This document shows positions 40,274 through 50,182 of a stretch of DNA of 64,000 bases, in pieces (positions within the stretch are counted from its first letter, which is position 1; each line of letters opens with the position of its first letter). Source of the stretch: Acanthosepion pharaonis (Eukaryota > Mollusca > Cephalopoda > Sepiida > Sepiidae). The notes under the pieces were generated by a model. The model did no database searches. It was given only the letters and a program-made list of their open reading frames with translations, and was not told where the DNA came from. The stretch lies in contig CAHIKZ030003516.1 in the NCBI GenBank assembly GCA_903632075.3, positions 296,001 to 360,000 on the forward strand. Direction: 5' to 3'. The position numbers and the translations under genes were made by a program.

Positions 40274-40756
40274 AAACTTAAAATTTAAATTCGTTTCCTC
40301 AAAAAACGGTAACGATTTAGAAACAAATATTTTGCGTCGTTATTTATCATGTCAAACCCCAACTTTCAAATTGACTGTAATACAAGGGTTCCAAAATCGA
40401 CCGTCTCTGCTATCTTAGTATATCTCGTCTTTGTTATTTGTTTGGTTATAGCTAGTCCTGTTTTCACTGTGTGAGAATTTACCAAATACACTAACTATCG
40501 CTTTAATCATCTTGGTCATTCTCCTCGTGAAGCAATCCTGAAGTTAAAAGTTTTAAACATAATTTTGTTTTTTGTTGCCTCTACTGCTGCAATGCCTTGA
40601 TGTCACGCTTGGTTTGCTTTGGCACCGCTTCTCTTTCTTTTGTATTGCCTTTCTATCCCCGGGGTTTATTAATCGCTTTTATTTTTTGTTTCATAGTGTT
40701 CTTCTTTTCTTAACTAGTGACCCCTATACTCAGGAATTAAATAAATTAAATCTATA
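40274..40756. other. Spacer, nothing recognised
   Basis: Mixed-composition DNA with T-rich stretches near 40,560-40,720. A 61-codon plus frame there is hydrophobic by virtue of T-rich codons and is not convincing. Confidence 0.35.
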
Positions 40757-40892
40757 GCTGGGCGAGGGAGAGATGGGTTCATGTCTTCCTCGAGAGCATT
40801 TGTCAAAAAGTGAACACAACAGAGTGGGCGAGAATTTGAACTTGATTCGTCGATTTCACTTTCCGCTCTGATAAACGATGACTACCCGCACA
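40757..40892 (-). mobile_element. tRNA-derived SINE, copy 3 of 4
   Basis: The minus strand reads CATCGTTTATCAGAGCGGAA, GACGAATCAAGTTCAAATTC (B box GTTCAAATTCT), TGTGTTCACTTTTTGAC, AAATGCTCTCGAGGAAGAC, ATGAACCCATCTCTCCCTCG. Order and spacing match copies 1 and 2, at lower identity. Confidence 0.65.
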
Positions 40893-40963
40893 TGACGTGG
40901 CGAGTGAATACGCAAGTTAAAAACTGGTTTAAATATTCTTTCTTTCTTTTTTTATGTATGGTC

Positions 40964-40964
40964 A

Positions 40965-41048
<84 letters not shown>
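40964..41048. repeat. (ATCT)n then (TA)n compound microsatellite
   Basis: About nine ATCT units pass directly into about 22 TA dinucleotides. It lies about 30 bp left of the foldback at 41,080, and the same ATCT-then-TA order occurs on the element's other side. Confidence 0.95.
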
Positions 41049-41053
<5 letters not shown>

Positions 41054-41079
41054 GTTTTTCGTGGTACAGAATTTAATGA

Positions 41080-41440
41080 TAGATAGGAAAAGATAATAAG
41101 AAGGCATTTTTAAAAGCAAAAGCTAAAATAAAAAAAACCGGTTTCGTCCCAGGACTTATCAAGTTATTTATTCTGGGAATTTAAAAGCGTGTAAATTAAT
41201 TTTAATTAACGAATGTAATTAAATGGGGAGAGATAAAAAAAATTATGAATTTCAAAGGATTAGAGTTCAATAATATTCAGACCCAGCAAGCATTCCCTCT
41301 GTTTACAAAGGGAAGGGTCACGAGATCTGATATACAAGGACTCCAGGACCTTGAGGTGAAATGTGGAGTGGGACGAAACCGGTAGTTTTATTTTGGCTTT
41401 TGCTTTTAAAAATGCCTATCTTATTATCTTTTCTCTATCT
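41080..41440. mobile_element. Foldback element between two microsatellites
   Basis: AGATAGGAAAAGATAATAAG, GGCATTTTTAAAAGCAAAAG and ACCGGTTTCGTCCCA at 41,080-41,152 reappear inverted as TGGGACGAAACCGGT, CTTTTGCTTTTAAAAATGCC and CTTATTATCTTTTCTCTATCT at 41,369-41,440. The arms are about 70 bp with few mismatches around a loop of about 215 bp. No ORF is present. Both outer ends run into (ATCT)n/(TA)n tracts. Confidence 0.85.
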
Positions 41441-41453
41441 ATCTATCTATCTA

Positions 41454-41523
<70 letters not shown>

Positions 41524-41603
41524 TTTGTTGCTATCTCGATTTGTTCATATCTATCTCCATATCTATCTCAGTCTGTTCATGTCTATCTACCTCAGTTTAT
41601 TCA

Positions 41604-41646
<43 letters not shown>

Positions 41647-41684
41647 ATATATATATCAGTTTTGTTGCTATCTCAGTATGTTCA

Positions 41685-41736
<52 letters not shown>

Positions 41737-41790
41737 GCAGCCTGTTCATATCTATCTCAGTCTATTCATATCTATCTATCTATCTATCTA

Positions 41791-41850
<60 letters not shown>

Positions 41851-41947
41851 TTTGTTACAATCTCAGTTTGTTCATATCTATCTATCTCAGTATGTTCATT
41901 ATCTATCTATCTATCTATCTATTTATCTATCTATCTGTTCATACCTG

Positions 41948-42009
<62 letters not shown>

Positions 42010-42010
42010 A
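41430..42010. repeat. Compound (ATCT)n/(TA)n microsatellite array
   Basis: Alternating blocks of ATCT and TA are broken by short words such as CAGTTTGTTGCTATCTC and CAGTATGTTCATATC that themselves recur three to four times. These interrupters make it a higher-order array of about 130-200 bp modules. Open frames here (repeated I-Y-L-S residues) are pure microsatellite translation. Confidence 0.95.
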
Positions 42011-42890
42011 GGTTGTGACACATGAAATTACGCATTTTTTGGTTGGATCTTGATCCAGTCGTCTAACGAAGTAACCTACTAAAAAATCTTGACTTATTCC
42101 TGATTCTTTTTCTTTCTAGAAAATTTTTCTTTTTATTATACTGTTATTCATAAGCCAAATGAAAATGATTACAATGAAACATTGTCGAGTAATCTTACTC
42201 TATGAGTACAAACTGGGAAAAAGAACCATTTTTGCATCGAATTATTATATACGATGAGAAATGGATACTCTTTGAGAACAGTAAGAGAGTAGGCTATTGG
42301 TTAGATGCAAGTGAATCACCAAAACAATACCCAAAACCTCCACTACTCCCTAAAAAGCTAATGGTTACTGTATGGTCGTCTTTCAAAGGAGTTATTCATT
42401 ATTCATTCTTGCATCAAGTGAAAACAATATCAGCAACCTCGTATTGTGGAGAAATTCTGTGTATGCACGAAAAATTGAAAAAGAAACATCTTAGACTTGT
42501 GAATAAGGATGGCACAGTTTTGCCGCACGACAACGCACGGGCGCGCGTTTCTCAATCAAAAAGCTGCATTGCCTGAATTATGAAATTTTGCCCCATCCTC
42601 AATATTCACCTGATATCTCACCTACCGATTATGACCTATTTAAACATTTTGAGATTTTCTTACGCAATAAGACATTCTCCAATAAGGAAGAGGTAATTGA
42701 AGCATTTGAACTGTTTATCACATCAAAGGATGATAATTTTTTTAAAGATGAGATCAAGAATTTACAGGTAGGTTGGAGAACAGTTATTCATCAAGATGGT
42801 GTCTATTTCAACTAAATAAATTAGTTATTTAACATTTCAGAAGCGTGTTATTTATTTCCTTTAAAATGCATCATTTCATGTGTGACAACC
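42011..42890 (+). mobile_element. mariner element, internally deleted, with both TIRs
   Basis: The left end GGTTGTGACACATGAAATTA (42,011) pairs with the right end TCATTTCATGTGTGACAACC (ending 42,890). The inverted repeats are about 28 bp and continue into GCATTTT. TA follows the right end; the left flank is CA at the edge of the microsatellite, possibly a mutated TA. The element is 880 bp, while family members are usually about 1.3 kb. The missing part is the 5' half of the transposase. Confidence 0.9.
42199..42815 (+). pseudogene. mariner transposase catalytic domain, frameshifted
   Basis: The first frame reads FLHRIIIYDEKWILFENSK, with D of the YDEKW motif as first catalytic Asp (the usual form is GDEKW), then MVTVWSSFKGVIHY, then HDNARAR with the second Asp (usual HDNARPH). 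A frameshift near 42,560 moves to the frame YSPDISPTDYDLFKHFE, which carries the third Asp of the D,D34D triad, and on to VGWRTVIHQDGVYFN before TAA. The N-terminal helix-turn-helix region is absent. It is clearly mariner and non-functional because of the deletion and frameshift. Confidence 0.88.
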
Positions 42891-42934
42891 TAATATTTAC
42901 ACACATCTTCTAAAATTAAAATTATTTCATTTTT

Positions 42935-43290
42935 TAAGGGTTAGAGAATTTAACTTCCAGACATAATTATTTGTTACTGAAAACAAAGTCCTGTTCATCA
43001 GCAGCTTTTATTAAAAGCCAAAAGGGTGAAACTAGAAAAAGACATAAATAAAAAATTGAGACTAGATTCGTCTGAATAACAAAATAAGTAAAGAGCTAAA
43101 CATGACGAGAAAGAAATTTGACAAATTCTAAATCTTTTTCTATTAATGCAGGTTTCTCAGGATTCTATCCTTGAACCTACATTTGTTCTAATTTTCATAA
43201 ATGACCTTTTTAATGTCATCAATTCTCAACTTGGTATCTTGGTTAGAGAATTTAACTTCCAGACATTATTATTTGTTACTGACAGATGGA
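42935..43290 (+). pseudogene. LINE fragment, partial duplicate of the one at 43.6 kb
   Basis: It encodes a decayed RT piece, with LIFINDLFNVINSQLGI readable in one frame. Bases 42,979-43,238 repeat as 43,597-43,857 at high identity with a few indels. A second word, GGTTAGAGAATTTAACTTCC, occurs at 42,942 and 43,241, both flanking this copy, so the copy itself is bounded by a short direct repeat. Confidence 0.7.
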
Positions 43291-43449
43291 AGAAATGAAT
43301 GCAAATCATGCACTTTTTCTTCTTTTTATCGGGTAAGGTTATCGTCTGGTTCATTTGAGTAACTCAGTTGGAATTTTGATGATTGCTTTGCCTTTATTTT
43401 TTTTTTTTAATCAATGCAGTGAACCATTAAGGTTATTTGTTCGTGCCTC

Positions 43450-43612
43450 TCTTTCTCCATTCTAAAACATGTTGATTGACTTATTTCCAAGAAAATTAAT
43501 TTTAAGCTCGTTGCACTGCCTTCTGATACGAGTTCGTCTCGTGCGCATGCGTACCTCAAACAGCCAGATCGCCCAGCCGCAATAAAAACTCTGAAAACAA
43601 AGCCCTTTTCAT
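43450..43612 (+). repeat. Dispersed repeat shared with 45.08-45.25 kb
   Basis: CATGTTGATTGACTTATTTCC, TAAATTAATTTTAAG-type words, CGTACCTCAAACAGCCAGAT and AATAAAAACTCTGAAAACAA match 45,083-45,245 (CATGTTGATTAATTTCTTCC, CGTACCTCAGACAGCCAGAT, CAATAAAACTCTGAAAGCAA). Both copies precede the phrase AAAGCCCTTTTCATCA or AAAGCCCTGTTCATCA. It may be the upstream part of the local LINE or a separate SINE-like repeat. Confidence 0.6.
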
Positions 43613-44690
43613 CAGCAGCTTTTATTAAAAGCCAAAAGGGTGAAACTAGAAAAAGAAATAAATAAAAAACTGAGACTAAATTCGTCTGAATAACAAAATA
43701 AGTAAAGAGCTAAACATGACGAGAAAGAAGAAATTTGACAAATTCTAAATCTTTTTCTATTAATGCAAGTGTTCCTCAGGGTTCTATCTTTGAACCTACA
43801 TTGGTTCTAATTTTCATAAATGACCTTTTTAATGTCATCAATTCTCAACTTGGTATCCATGCTAATACAAATATTTACTCCTGTCTTAATATTAAGTCGG
43901 ATTGATTCAATAAGGTCAAATTGGCAGCCACTCTAAAAAATAACCTACAATCTGTTGTTAAATGGGGGAAGGTCTGGCTTGTTAATTTTAAGACCTGAAA
44001 AATGAAACTGCTCTCTTTCAAACATATGAGAGATGAGATGGATGATAAAAATTCCATCACTATGGCTGATGCTAACCTCCAGGAGAGTGACTCATTGCGC
44101 CTTCACAGACTAACGTTTTCAACCGACATGATGTGGAAAGTGTATATTGAATCAATTCCTAAGTATGTAACTAACAAAGTTGGTTCACTATGTCGTGCTA
44201 GACAATTTTTTTCGCCAGAATCTATTTTACATATCTATAAGTCTACCATTCGTCTCTGCTTTGAATATTGCTGCCACATCTGGTCTGGTGCTCCTGCAAT
44301 AAATTTAGAGATTCTTGTTAAAATCCAAAGAAAAATCTGCAATGTTACTGGCCCTGACTTGGCATCTCGGCTTCAGTCCTTGTGTCTTTTCTTTTATTGT
44401 AATTGTTCTGATGAACCTTCCGTAATTTAAACGCAGTACTACAACGGCAGCAAGCTTTCATCATATTACAGTTTAAATTGCTAGATGCAACCGTAAGTTC
44501 TATGCTAACAGTTTCTTCTCGCTTATGGGTCTCTCTTCCGGCTTGTTGTTTCCCAGTCGACTTTGATCTTCAAAACTTTAAATCGAATATCAATCGTTAT
44601 CTTCTGTCTTTTTAATTCTTGTTCTTTTTTTTTTTTGTCCTCTCTCATTAAGAGTAGTTTTTTTTTCTCAAATTCTCTATCACTCATTAA
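43597..44690 (+). pseudogene. LINE reverse-transcriptase fragment, catalytic motif lost
   Basis: In order, the translation shows VPQGSIFEPTLVLIFINDLF, QLGIHANTNIYSCLN, LQSVVKWGKVWLVNF, ESDSLRLHRLTFSTDMMWK, KVGSLCRARQFFSPESILHI, YKSTIRLCFEYCCHIWSGAP, ICNVTGPDLASRLQSLCLF. This is the RT palm/thumb and C-terminal part of a jockey/CR1-like LINE. The catalytic YADD box, expected right after QLGI, reads HANT, so the enzyme would be dead. A degraded C-terminal module and pyrimidine-rich 3' end follow to about 44,690. Stops at 43,901 and 43,997 break the frame. Confidence 0.85.
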
Positions 44691-44699
44691 CCCTTGCTT

Positions 44700-45080
44700 G
44701 GGGTGAAACAATTAAAAAATGGGCCGAATGTTGGACATAACTGGAGGCCGAGGGTCTCCAGCGGTAAAGGATATAGCAAATAGTTTGCTTAAAGCAATAT
44801 GCTATAAAATTTATATGTCTATAGAAAGGAAGAAAGTTACATGAAGTCACAGTAAAACACAGTGTGAGAACCGTCAACTCATGGTGAGAGGTGTTCTAAA
44901 CGAGGAACGACAACAGTAAAAATAAATATATACAAAGTGGCTACTTTAAACAAATAAATTTTTCTCGGGAACTGACAGCAAAGATGTTAAACACTATTTA
45001 TTTATTCATCGGTTTATTTTACAAGAACAGTGTTTAATATTTCTGTCGTAAATTTTAAAACAATAATTTCTTTGTGTCTC
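44700..45080. other. Spacer, nothing recognised
   Basis: AT-rich unique-looking DNA. GAGGCCGAGGGTCTCCAGCG at about 44,744 faintly resembles a tRNA A box but has no B box at the right distance. Confidence 0.35.
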
Positions 45081-45082
45081 TT

Positions 45083-45245
45083 TTTCACTATTCTAAAGCA
45101 TGTTGATTAATTTCTTCCAGTAAATTAATTTTAAGGTAATTCCACTGCCTCCTTATACGTATCCATCACGCGCACGTGCGTACCTCAGACAGCCAGATAA
45201 ACGCCTTACGCCAATAAAACTCTGAAAGCAAAGCCCTGTTCATCA
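45083..45245 (+). repeat. Second copy of the repeat at 43.45 kb
   Basis: It matches 43,450-43,612 through CATGTTGATT, the GCGCACGTGCGTACCTCAG region, CAGCCAGAT and AATAAAACTCTGAAAGC. After the shared AAAGCCCTGTTCATCA the two loci diverge. The following 280 bp to 45,525 hold no recognised feature. Confidence 0.6.
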
Positions 45246-45525
45246 CAAAAGTAATTATTAAATGCAAATTTATTTTTATTAAATTAGTTTTACTTAAAAA
45301 ATATACATTTACTATTTCTATAATTATGATGAAAGATGGTCCGGGAATTTCTTGGGATCCCAGAAAATGTTTGCATATATTGAAAACTATTATGCACATA
45401 TTTTGTGACCCTTGCACACGAATGAAATTTATGCGAAAAATGATTATTCTGAAAGGTTTCATTTCAACACATTTTTCTTTTAAGATTCGTGAGTGGATTG
45501 AGAATTCTTAATATTAAATGTGAAA

Positions 45526-45890
45526 ATGGAAAAAAAAAACGAAATGCATTTTTGTCATTTAGTGATCTTTTATTTCCATAAAGGTAAAGAAAAAAGAAAG
45601 TTGTACAAACAGTAAAAAATATGTGCCATTTATGGATATGGTGCCATAGCTGAGAGTACTGTATACAAGTTGTTTGCTGGGTTCCGAAGTGGAAATTTTG
45701 ATCTCGAAAACTGATAATTTTCCGACAGGCATGTATTCATTATGTCCGTATAGGTTAAAAATAATCCGTTATCACATCATACGGGACATCGCAGAGATAC
45801 TCCACATATCTCATATGAGGACTGAAAATGCTTGGAAACATGAAACGCTACAAGATGTTGTTGAATTACGGAAAATGATTAATTAGCCGC
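45526..45890 (+). pseudogene. mariner transposase N-terminal piece
   Basis: ATG at 45,526 opens a frame reading FCHLVIFYFHKGK, the usual mariner start. A frameshift then gives ICAIYGYGAIAESTVYKLF, AGFRSGNFDLEN, the first helix-turn-helix and linker. Further on IIRDIAEILHISHM matches the second DNA-binding helix region. No catalytic motif follows before the sequence restarts in the next fragment. It lacks TIRs and has several frame breaks. Confidence 0.8.
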
Positions 45891-45894
45891 ATTT

Positions 45895-46075
45895 CCATCT
45901 GCGATCATTGATTATGTCCATATTGAAATGCCGACTGAAATAATCTGTTATCACATGACACGGGACATCGCAGAGATACTCCACATATCAGGATTGAAAT
46001 TGAACCGCAACAAGGTTTGGTTGACTTCCGATTTAACGGAAGAAAAAGTTTAATCAGCCGCATTTTCATCTGCGA
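45895..46075 (+). pseudogene. Second mariner N-terminal piece, overlapping content
   Basis: The sequence repeats the second half of the previous fragment: MTRDIAEILHIS, then KVWLTSDLTEEK and a frame-shifted LISRIFICDQ, equivalent to the conserved mariner stretch just before the catalytic domain. It is in the same orientation, so the pair is a partial direct duplication or two insertions of the same family. It stops near the CTGCGATCA at 46,069-46,077. Confidence 0.75.
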
Positions 46076-46157
46076 TCAGAGTCGTGTGAACGCATGGTCT
46101 CAAGGGGCACTGGCCCAGGAGTCCAACGAGCCCCATGCTGATCTGTGTTAAGTGACC

Positions 46158-46539
46158 TGTTACGGAAGCCCCTTTTTAGGAAATACTAACAACAGAAATT
46201 ACTACGACAAGTCACGGGTAATGGGATTGGTGAAAATATATGTCATAATAGAAAAATCCATTTCATTTGAATTGGGTTTCGAATTGAAAAGAAAGTAGGA
46301 GAATGTCCCATTTTGACCTAGAAGGGGCCGGGAATGGCGAGGACTTTCTTCAAAGAGGTCGTCCACCTATATAAATGGAAGGGCTGGTTTTTTCTCGCCA
46401 GTACGGTTCAATTACAGACAATTTCGCTATCACGGAAAAGATCAAAGAACTGACCCAACTCCCGATGATCCGTCTTCACACAGTCCAAATACAGACTCGC
46501 TAATAAAACTCTCATTTCTATCTTTTAATATTTGTGACC
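46158..46539 (+). promoter_or_regulatory. Promoter-bearing, solo-LTR-like sequence (tentative)
   Basis: TGTTACGGAAGCC opens the segment. CCACCTATATAAATGG at about 46,367 is a good TATA box, and AATAAA at 46,503 lies about 135 bp downstream as a poly(A) signal. The end is near TTTGTGACCA. TGACC occurs just before the start (46,153) and at 46,535, a possible 5-bp target duplication if the element ends TTTG, but the expected CA end would then be missing. It may equally be a fragment of another promoter. Confidence 0.35.
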
Positions 46540-46657
46540 ATGACTACTGTTGACTTTATGTTGGAGACAATACTGTCTTTTATTTTCCCCCTGGTTTGAT
46601 TTAATTCTTAATTTCCCCCTAGACTGAAGCAATATTGTCTTGAATGTTTAATTGTAA

Positions 46658-47075
46658 TCTATATAATAAATGAGAAAATATCTATGTGTTACACTTTTTC
46701 AATTAAAGGGACACAATTCTCTAAATTTCAACATCTCCTTTATCTATATAATAAATACGAAAATGTCTGTGTGTCACACTTTTTCAATTACAATAAAAGG
46801 GACACAACTCTCTAACTTTCAACATCTCCTTTATCCATATAATAAATACGAAAATGTCTGTGTGTCACACATTTTCAATTACAATAAAAGGGACACAACT
46901 CTCTAACTTTCAACATCTCCTTTATCTATATAATAAATACGAAAATGTCTGTGTGTCACACTTTTTCAATTACAATAAAAGGGACACAACTCTCTTTCAA
47001 CATATCCTTTATCTATATAATAAATGCGAAAATGTCTGTCACTCTTTTTCAATTAAAGTGACACAATTCTCTAAC
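46658..47075 (+). repeat. Five tandem copies of the Helitron 5' end
   Basis: TCTATATAATAAATRCGAAAAT starts (with one variant TCCATATAAT) fall at 46,658, 46,743, 46,834, 46,925 and 47,012, periods of 85, 91, 91 and 87 bp. Each contains TGTCTGTGTGTCACAC-like sequence, TTTTTCAATTA, GGGACACAA and CAACATCTCCTTTA. Each copy is again preceded by A and begins TC. Confidence 0.9.
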
Positions 47076-47114
47076 TTTAAATATATCATCTTCTTCAATG
47101 AGAATTGGAATTGA

Positions 47115-48697
47115 ATTCTCAGATTGAAAATTTAGCTCTCTTTGAAATTGAAGACAAAATGATGAACTTGGCTCAAAGAGATCTCTGCAATTTTTTTGCA
47201 ATCCAAACAGAGAATCTGGACAATTCAACAGAGAAATTTTGAAAGAAACAGGATACAACATGGAAAAACTGCAGCAATGTGTTCAAAACAATGAGCCCCT
47301 GTTGAACCAAGACCGACAGCAAGTGTATCAGAAGATCCTTGATGACACCAGCAACAGCAATGGTGGGATTTTCTTCTTCGATGCATCTGGAGGTACTGGT
47401 AAAACTTTTGTAACTAACCTTCTTTTATCTGCAGTGAGACTCCAAAGAAAAGTAGCTCTCGCAGTAGCATCATCTGAAATTTCTCCTACCCTCTTGCCTG
47501 GAGGGGTACAGCACGCAGCACTTTTAAACTTCCATTGGATTTGAACTACAATGAAACCCATATTTGCAACATCAAGAACCGACTTAGATAAACTACTGGA
47601 AAAGACAAGCGTCATTGTCTGGGATGAATGTACCATGGCACACAAGCAAACATTTGAGGCTCTGGACAAAACACTCCAAGACATTAGACAAAATTCACAA
47701 ATTATGAAGATATCACTGTGCTATTCTCTAGTGGTTTAGACAAACATTGCCAGTCATTGCAAGAGGAAGTCCAGCTGATGAAATCAATTCTTGCCTGAAA
47801 ATATTTTACATCTGGAGCCATGTTCAAAGACTCAGCCTGAAAACAGACATGAGAGTTAGAATCATGGGTGACCTTGAAGCAGGAATATTTGCTGCTTTGC
47901 TGTTGCAGTTTAGCAATGGAACCATCAAAATGGGTCAAAATAGAGATATTTCACTCCCAAATGGTTATGGAGTTTCAGTCTCAAGTATCCAAGACTTTAT
48001 TAACCGTGTTATCCAAACATTAACACCATTTCATGGATTCAAACTGGTTTTGTGAGAGGGTTATATTAGCTCCCAAGAATCAAACTGTGGATAGCATCAA
48101 CTGGGAACTTCTCCAAGAAATTCCAAAAGAAAATATGAAGTACTGTTCCATTGACACTGTGGCTAAAAAAGAGCAGGCAGTGAACTGTCCAATAGAGTTC
48201 CTGAACTCATTGAATACTCCTGGAATGCCAACACACAAACAGGAATTAAAAGAAAATGTGCCAATTATTCTATTGAGAAATCTGGATCCTTCTAAGCTTT
48301 GTAATGGAACAAGGTTAATTGTCAAGAAGATGCTTCCTCATCTCTTGGAAATAGAGATACTTACTGGTCCAGGAAAGAAAGAAAGAGATTTAATTCCAAG
48401 AATCCCCTTAATACCTCCAGATCTTCCATTTGAGTTAAAAAAAAATTCAGTTTCCAGTGAAAGTGAGCTATGCAATGTCAATCAATCCCAGGGACAATCA
48501 TTGAAAGTAACTGGACTTCATCTGATGGAGTCCTACTTTTCTCACGGCCATGTTGGTTGCTCAAGGGTTGGGAATGGAAACAAGCTATTTGTACTGACCT
48601 CGAATGGGGAAAACCAAAAATGTTGTTTATCATGCAGCTTTGCATTAAGTTTCAAATAGACGAATTATATCATTGTTTTGATGAAAAAGTTTTTTGA
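47115..48697 (+). pseudogene. Helitron PIF1-like helicase, frameshifted
   Basis: Helicase motifs occur in the correct order but in several frames: NNEPLLNQDRQQVYQKIL, Walker A FFDASGGTGKTFV, then LPGG (47,500), a shift, RTDLDKLLEKTSVIVWDECT (Walker B, DE), a shift, PVIARGSPADEINSCLK and LKTDMRVRI, a stop, CERVILAPKNQTVDSIN, ENVPIILLRNLDPSKLCNGT, and finally SINQSQGQSLK-like and YVGCSRV-like motifs. This family unwinds DNA during rolling-circle transposition. At least four frame breaks (about 47,230, 47,530, 47,700 and 48,050) show it is dead. The N-terminal Rep nuclease is absent. Confidence 0.88.
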
Positions 48698-48889
48698 AAA
48701 TATTGTTCAAGTTTAATAAAATTTAATATGTACTCAATGCATGAAGTGTCATTGTTGGACCAAAGGGCCAATCAAGAGCCTTCTGCAGGAGCTAGCTTAA
48801 ATGCCACTTGATAGGGCGGCTTTTAAGCTAGTATATTTATATTTTTACTTTTGTAAATAAATTATTTTTATTGTTATAAAACACTAGCG

Positions 48890-50177
48890 TTAATAGTATT
48901 TCTTTATTCTCCTTTTCTTTCACCTTCTCTCTCTTTTTCTTTATTCTCCTTTCTTTCACCTTCTTTCTCTCTTTTCTTTATTCTCCTTTCTTTCACCTTC
49001 TCTCTCTTTTTCTTTATTCTCCTTTTCTTTCAACTTCTCTCTCTTTTTCTTTATTCTCCTTTTCTTTCACCTTCTCTCTTTCTTTTTCTTTATTCTCCTT
49101 TTCTTTCACCTTCTTTCTCTCTTTTCTTTATTCTACTTTTCTTTCACCTTCTCTCTCTTTTTCTTTATTCTCCTTTTCTTTCACCTTCTTTTCTTTTTAC
49201 TTATTCTCCTTTTCTTTCACCTTCTCTCTTTTTTTCTTTATTTTCCTTTTCTTTCACCTTCTTTCTCTCTTTTCTTTATTCTCCTTTTCTTTCACCTTCT
49301 CTCTCTCTTTTTCTTTATTCTCCTTTTCTTTCACCTTCTCTCTCTCTTTTTCTTTATTCTCCTTTTCTTTCACCTTCTCTCTCTCTTTTTCTTTATTCTC
49401 CTTTTCTTTCACCTTCTTTCTCTCTTTTCTTTATTCTCCTTTTCTTTCACCTTCTCTCTCTTTTTCTTTATTCTCCTTTTCTTTCAACTTCTCTCTCTTT
49501 TTATTTATTTTACTTTTCTTTCACCTTCTCTCTTTCTTTTTCTTTATTCTCCTTTTCTTTCACCTTCTCTCTCTCTTTTTCTTTATTCTCCTTTTCTTTC
49601 ACCTTCTCTCTCTCTTTTTCTTTATTCTCCTTTTCTTTCACCTTCTCTCTCTTTTTCTTTATTCTCCTTTTCTTTCACCTTCTTTCTCTTTTTCTTTATT
49701 CTCCTTTTCTTTCACCTTCTCTCTCTTTTCTTTATTCTCCTTTTCTTTCAACTTCTCTCTCTTTTATTTATTTTACTTTTCTTTCACCTTCTCTCTTTCT
49801 TTTTTTTTATTCTCCTTTTCTTTCACCTTCTCTCTCTCTTTTTCTTTATTCTCCTTTTCTTTTCACCTTCTCTCTTTTTTTTTTATTCTCCTTTTTTTCA
49901 CCTTTTCTCTTTTTCTTTATTCTCCTTTTCTTTCACCTTTTTTTCTCTTTTTACTTATTTTCCTTTTCTTTCACCTTCTCTCTTTTTTTTTCTTTATTCT
50001 CCTTTTCTTTCACCTTCTTTCTCTCTTTTCTTTATTCTCCTTTTCTTTCACCTTCTCTCTCTCTTTTTCTTTATTCTCCTTTTCTTTCAACTTCTCTCTC
50101 TTTTTCTTTATTCTCCTTTTCTTTCACCTTCTCTCTCTTTTTCTTTATTCTCCTTTTCTTTCACCTTCTCTCTCTTT
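48890..50177. repeat. Pyrimidine-strand minisatellite, 37-41 bp unit
   Basis: CTTTATTCTCCTTTTCTTTC, ACCTTCTCTCTC and TTTTT repeat about 33 times with small CT-length changes. The plus strand is almost entirely C and T with one or two A per unit, and G is essentially absent across 1.28 kb. Some copies have CAACTTC in place of CACCTTC, and the CAACTTC copies recur at intervals, suggesting higher-order duplication. There is no coding frame. Confidence 0.95.
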
Positions 50178-50182
50178 TATCT

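Larger units (their letters stand above)
46658..48831 (+). mobile_element. Decayed Helitron carrying a helicase pseudogene
   Basis: The 5' end is A/TCTATATAATAAATG at 46,658 and the proposed 3' end is TTTTAAGCTAG/T at 48,831, giving 2.17 kb. The 5' TC, 3' CTAG and A and T flanks fit Helitron insertion. The 3' subterminal hairpin is imperfect (GCTAGCTTAAA at 48,791 with TTTTAAGCTAG), so the 3' end is less certain than the 5' end. Only the helicase part of RepHel is present; no HUH Rep motif was found. It differs in sequence from the Helitron at 38.4-40.2 kb. Confidence 0.7.

Noticed and set aside
41361..42053. 230-codon ORF of repeated I, Y, L and S
   Set aside because: Pure translation of (ATCT)n/(TA)n microsatellite.
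46158..46539. A definite solo LTR with TGACC target duplication
   Set aside because: The duplication requires an end without the usual CA, and there is no second copy in the window. Kept only as a tentative promoter-bearing element.
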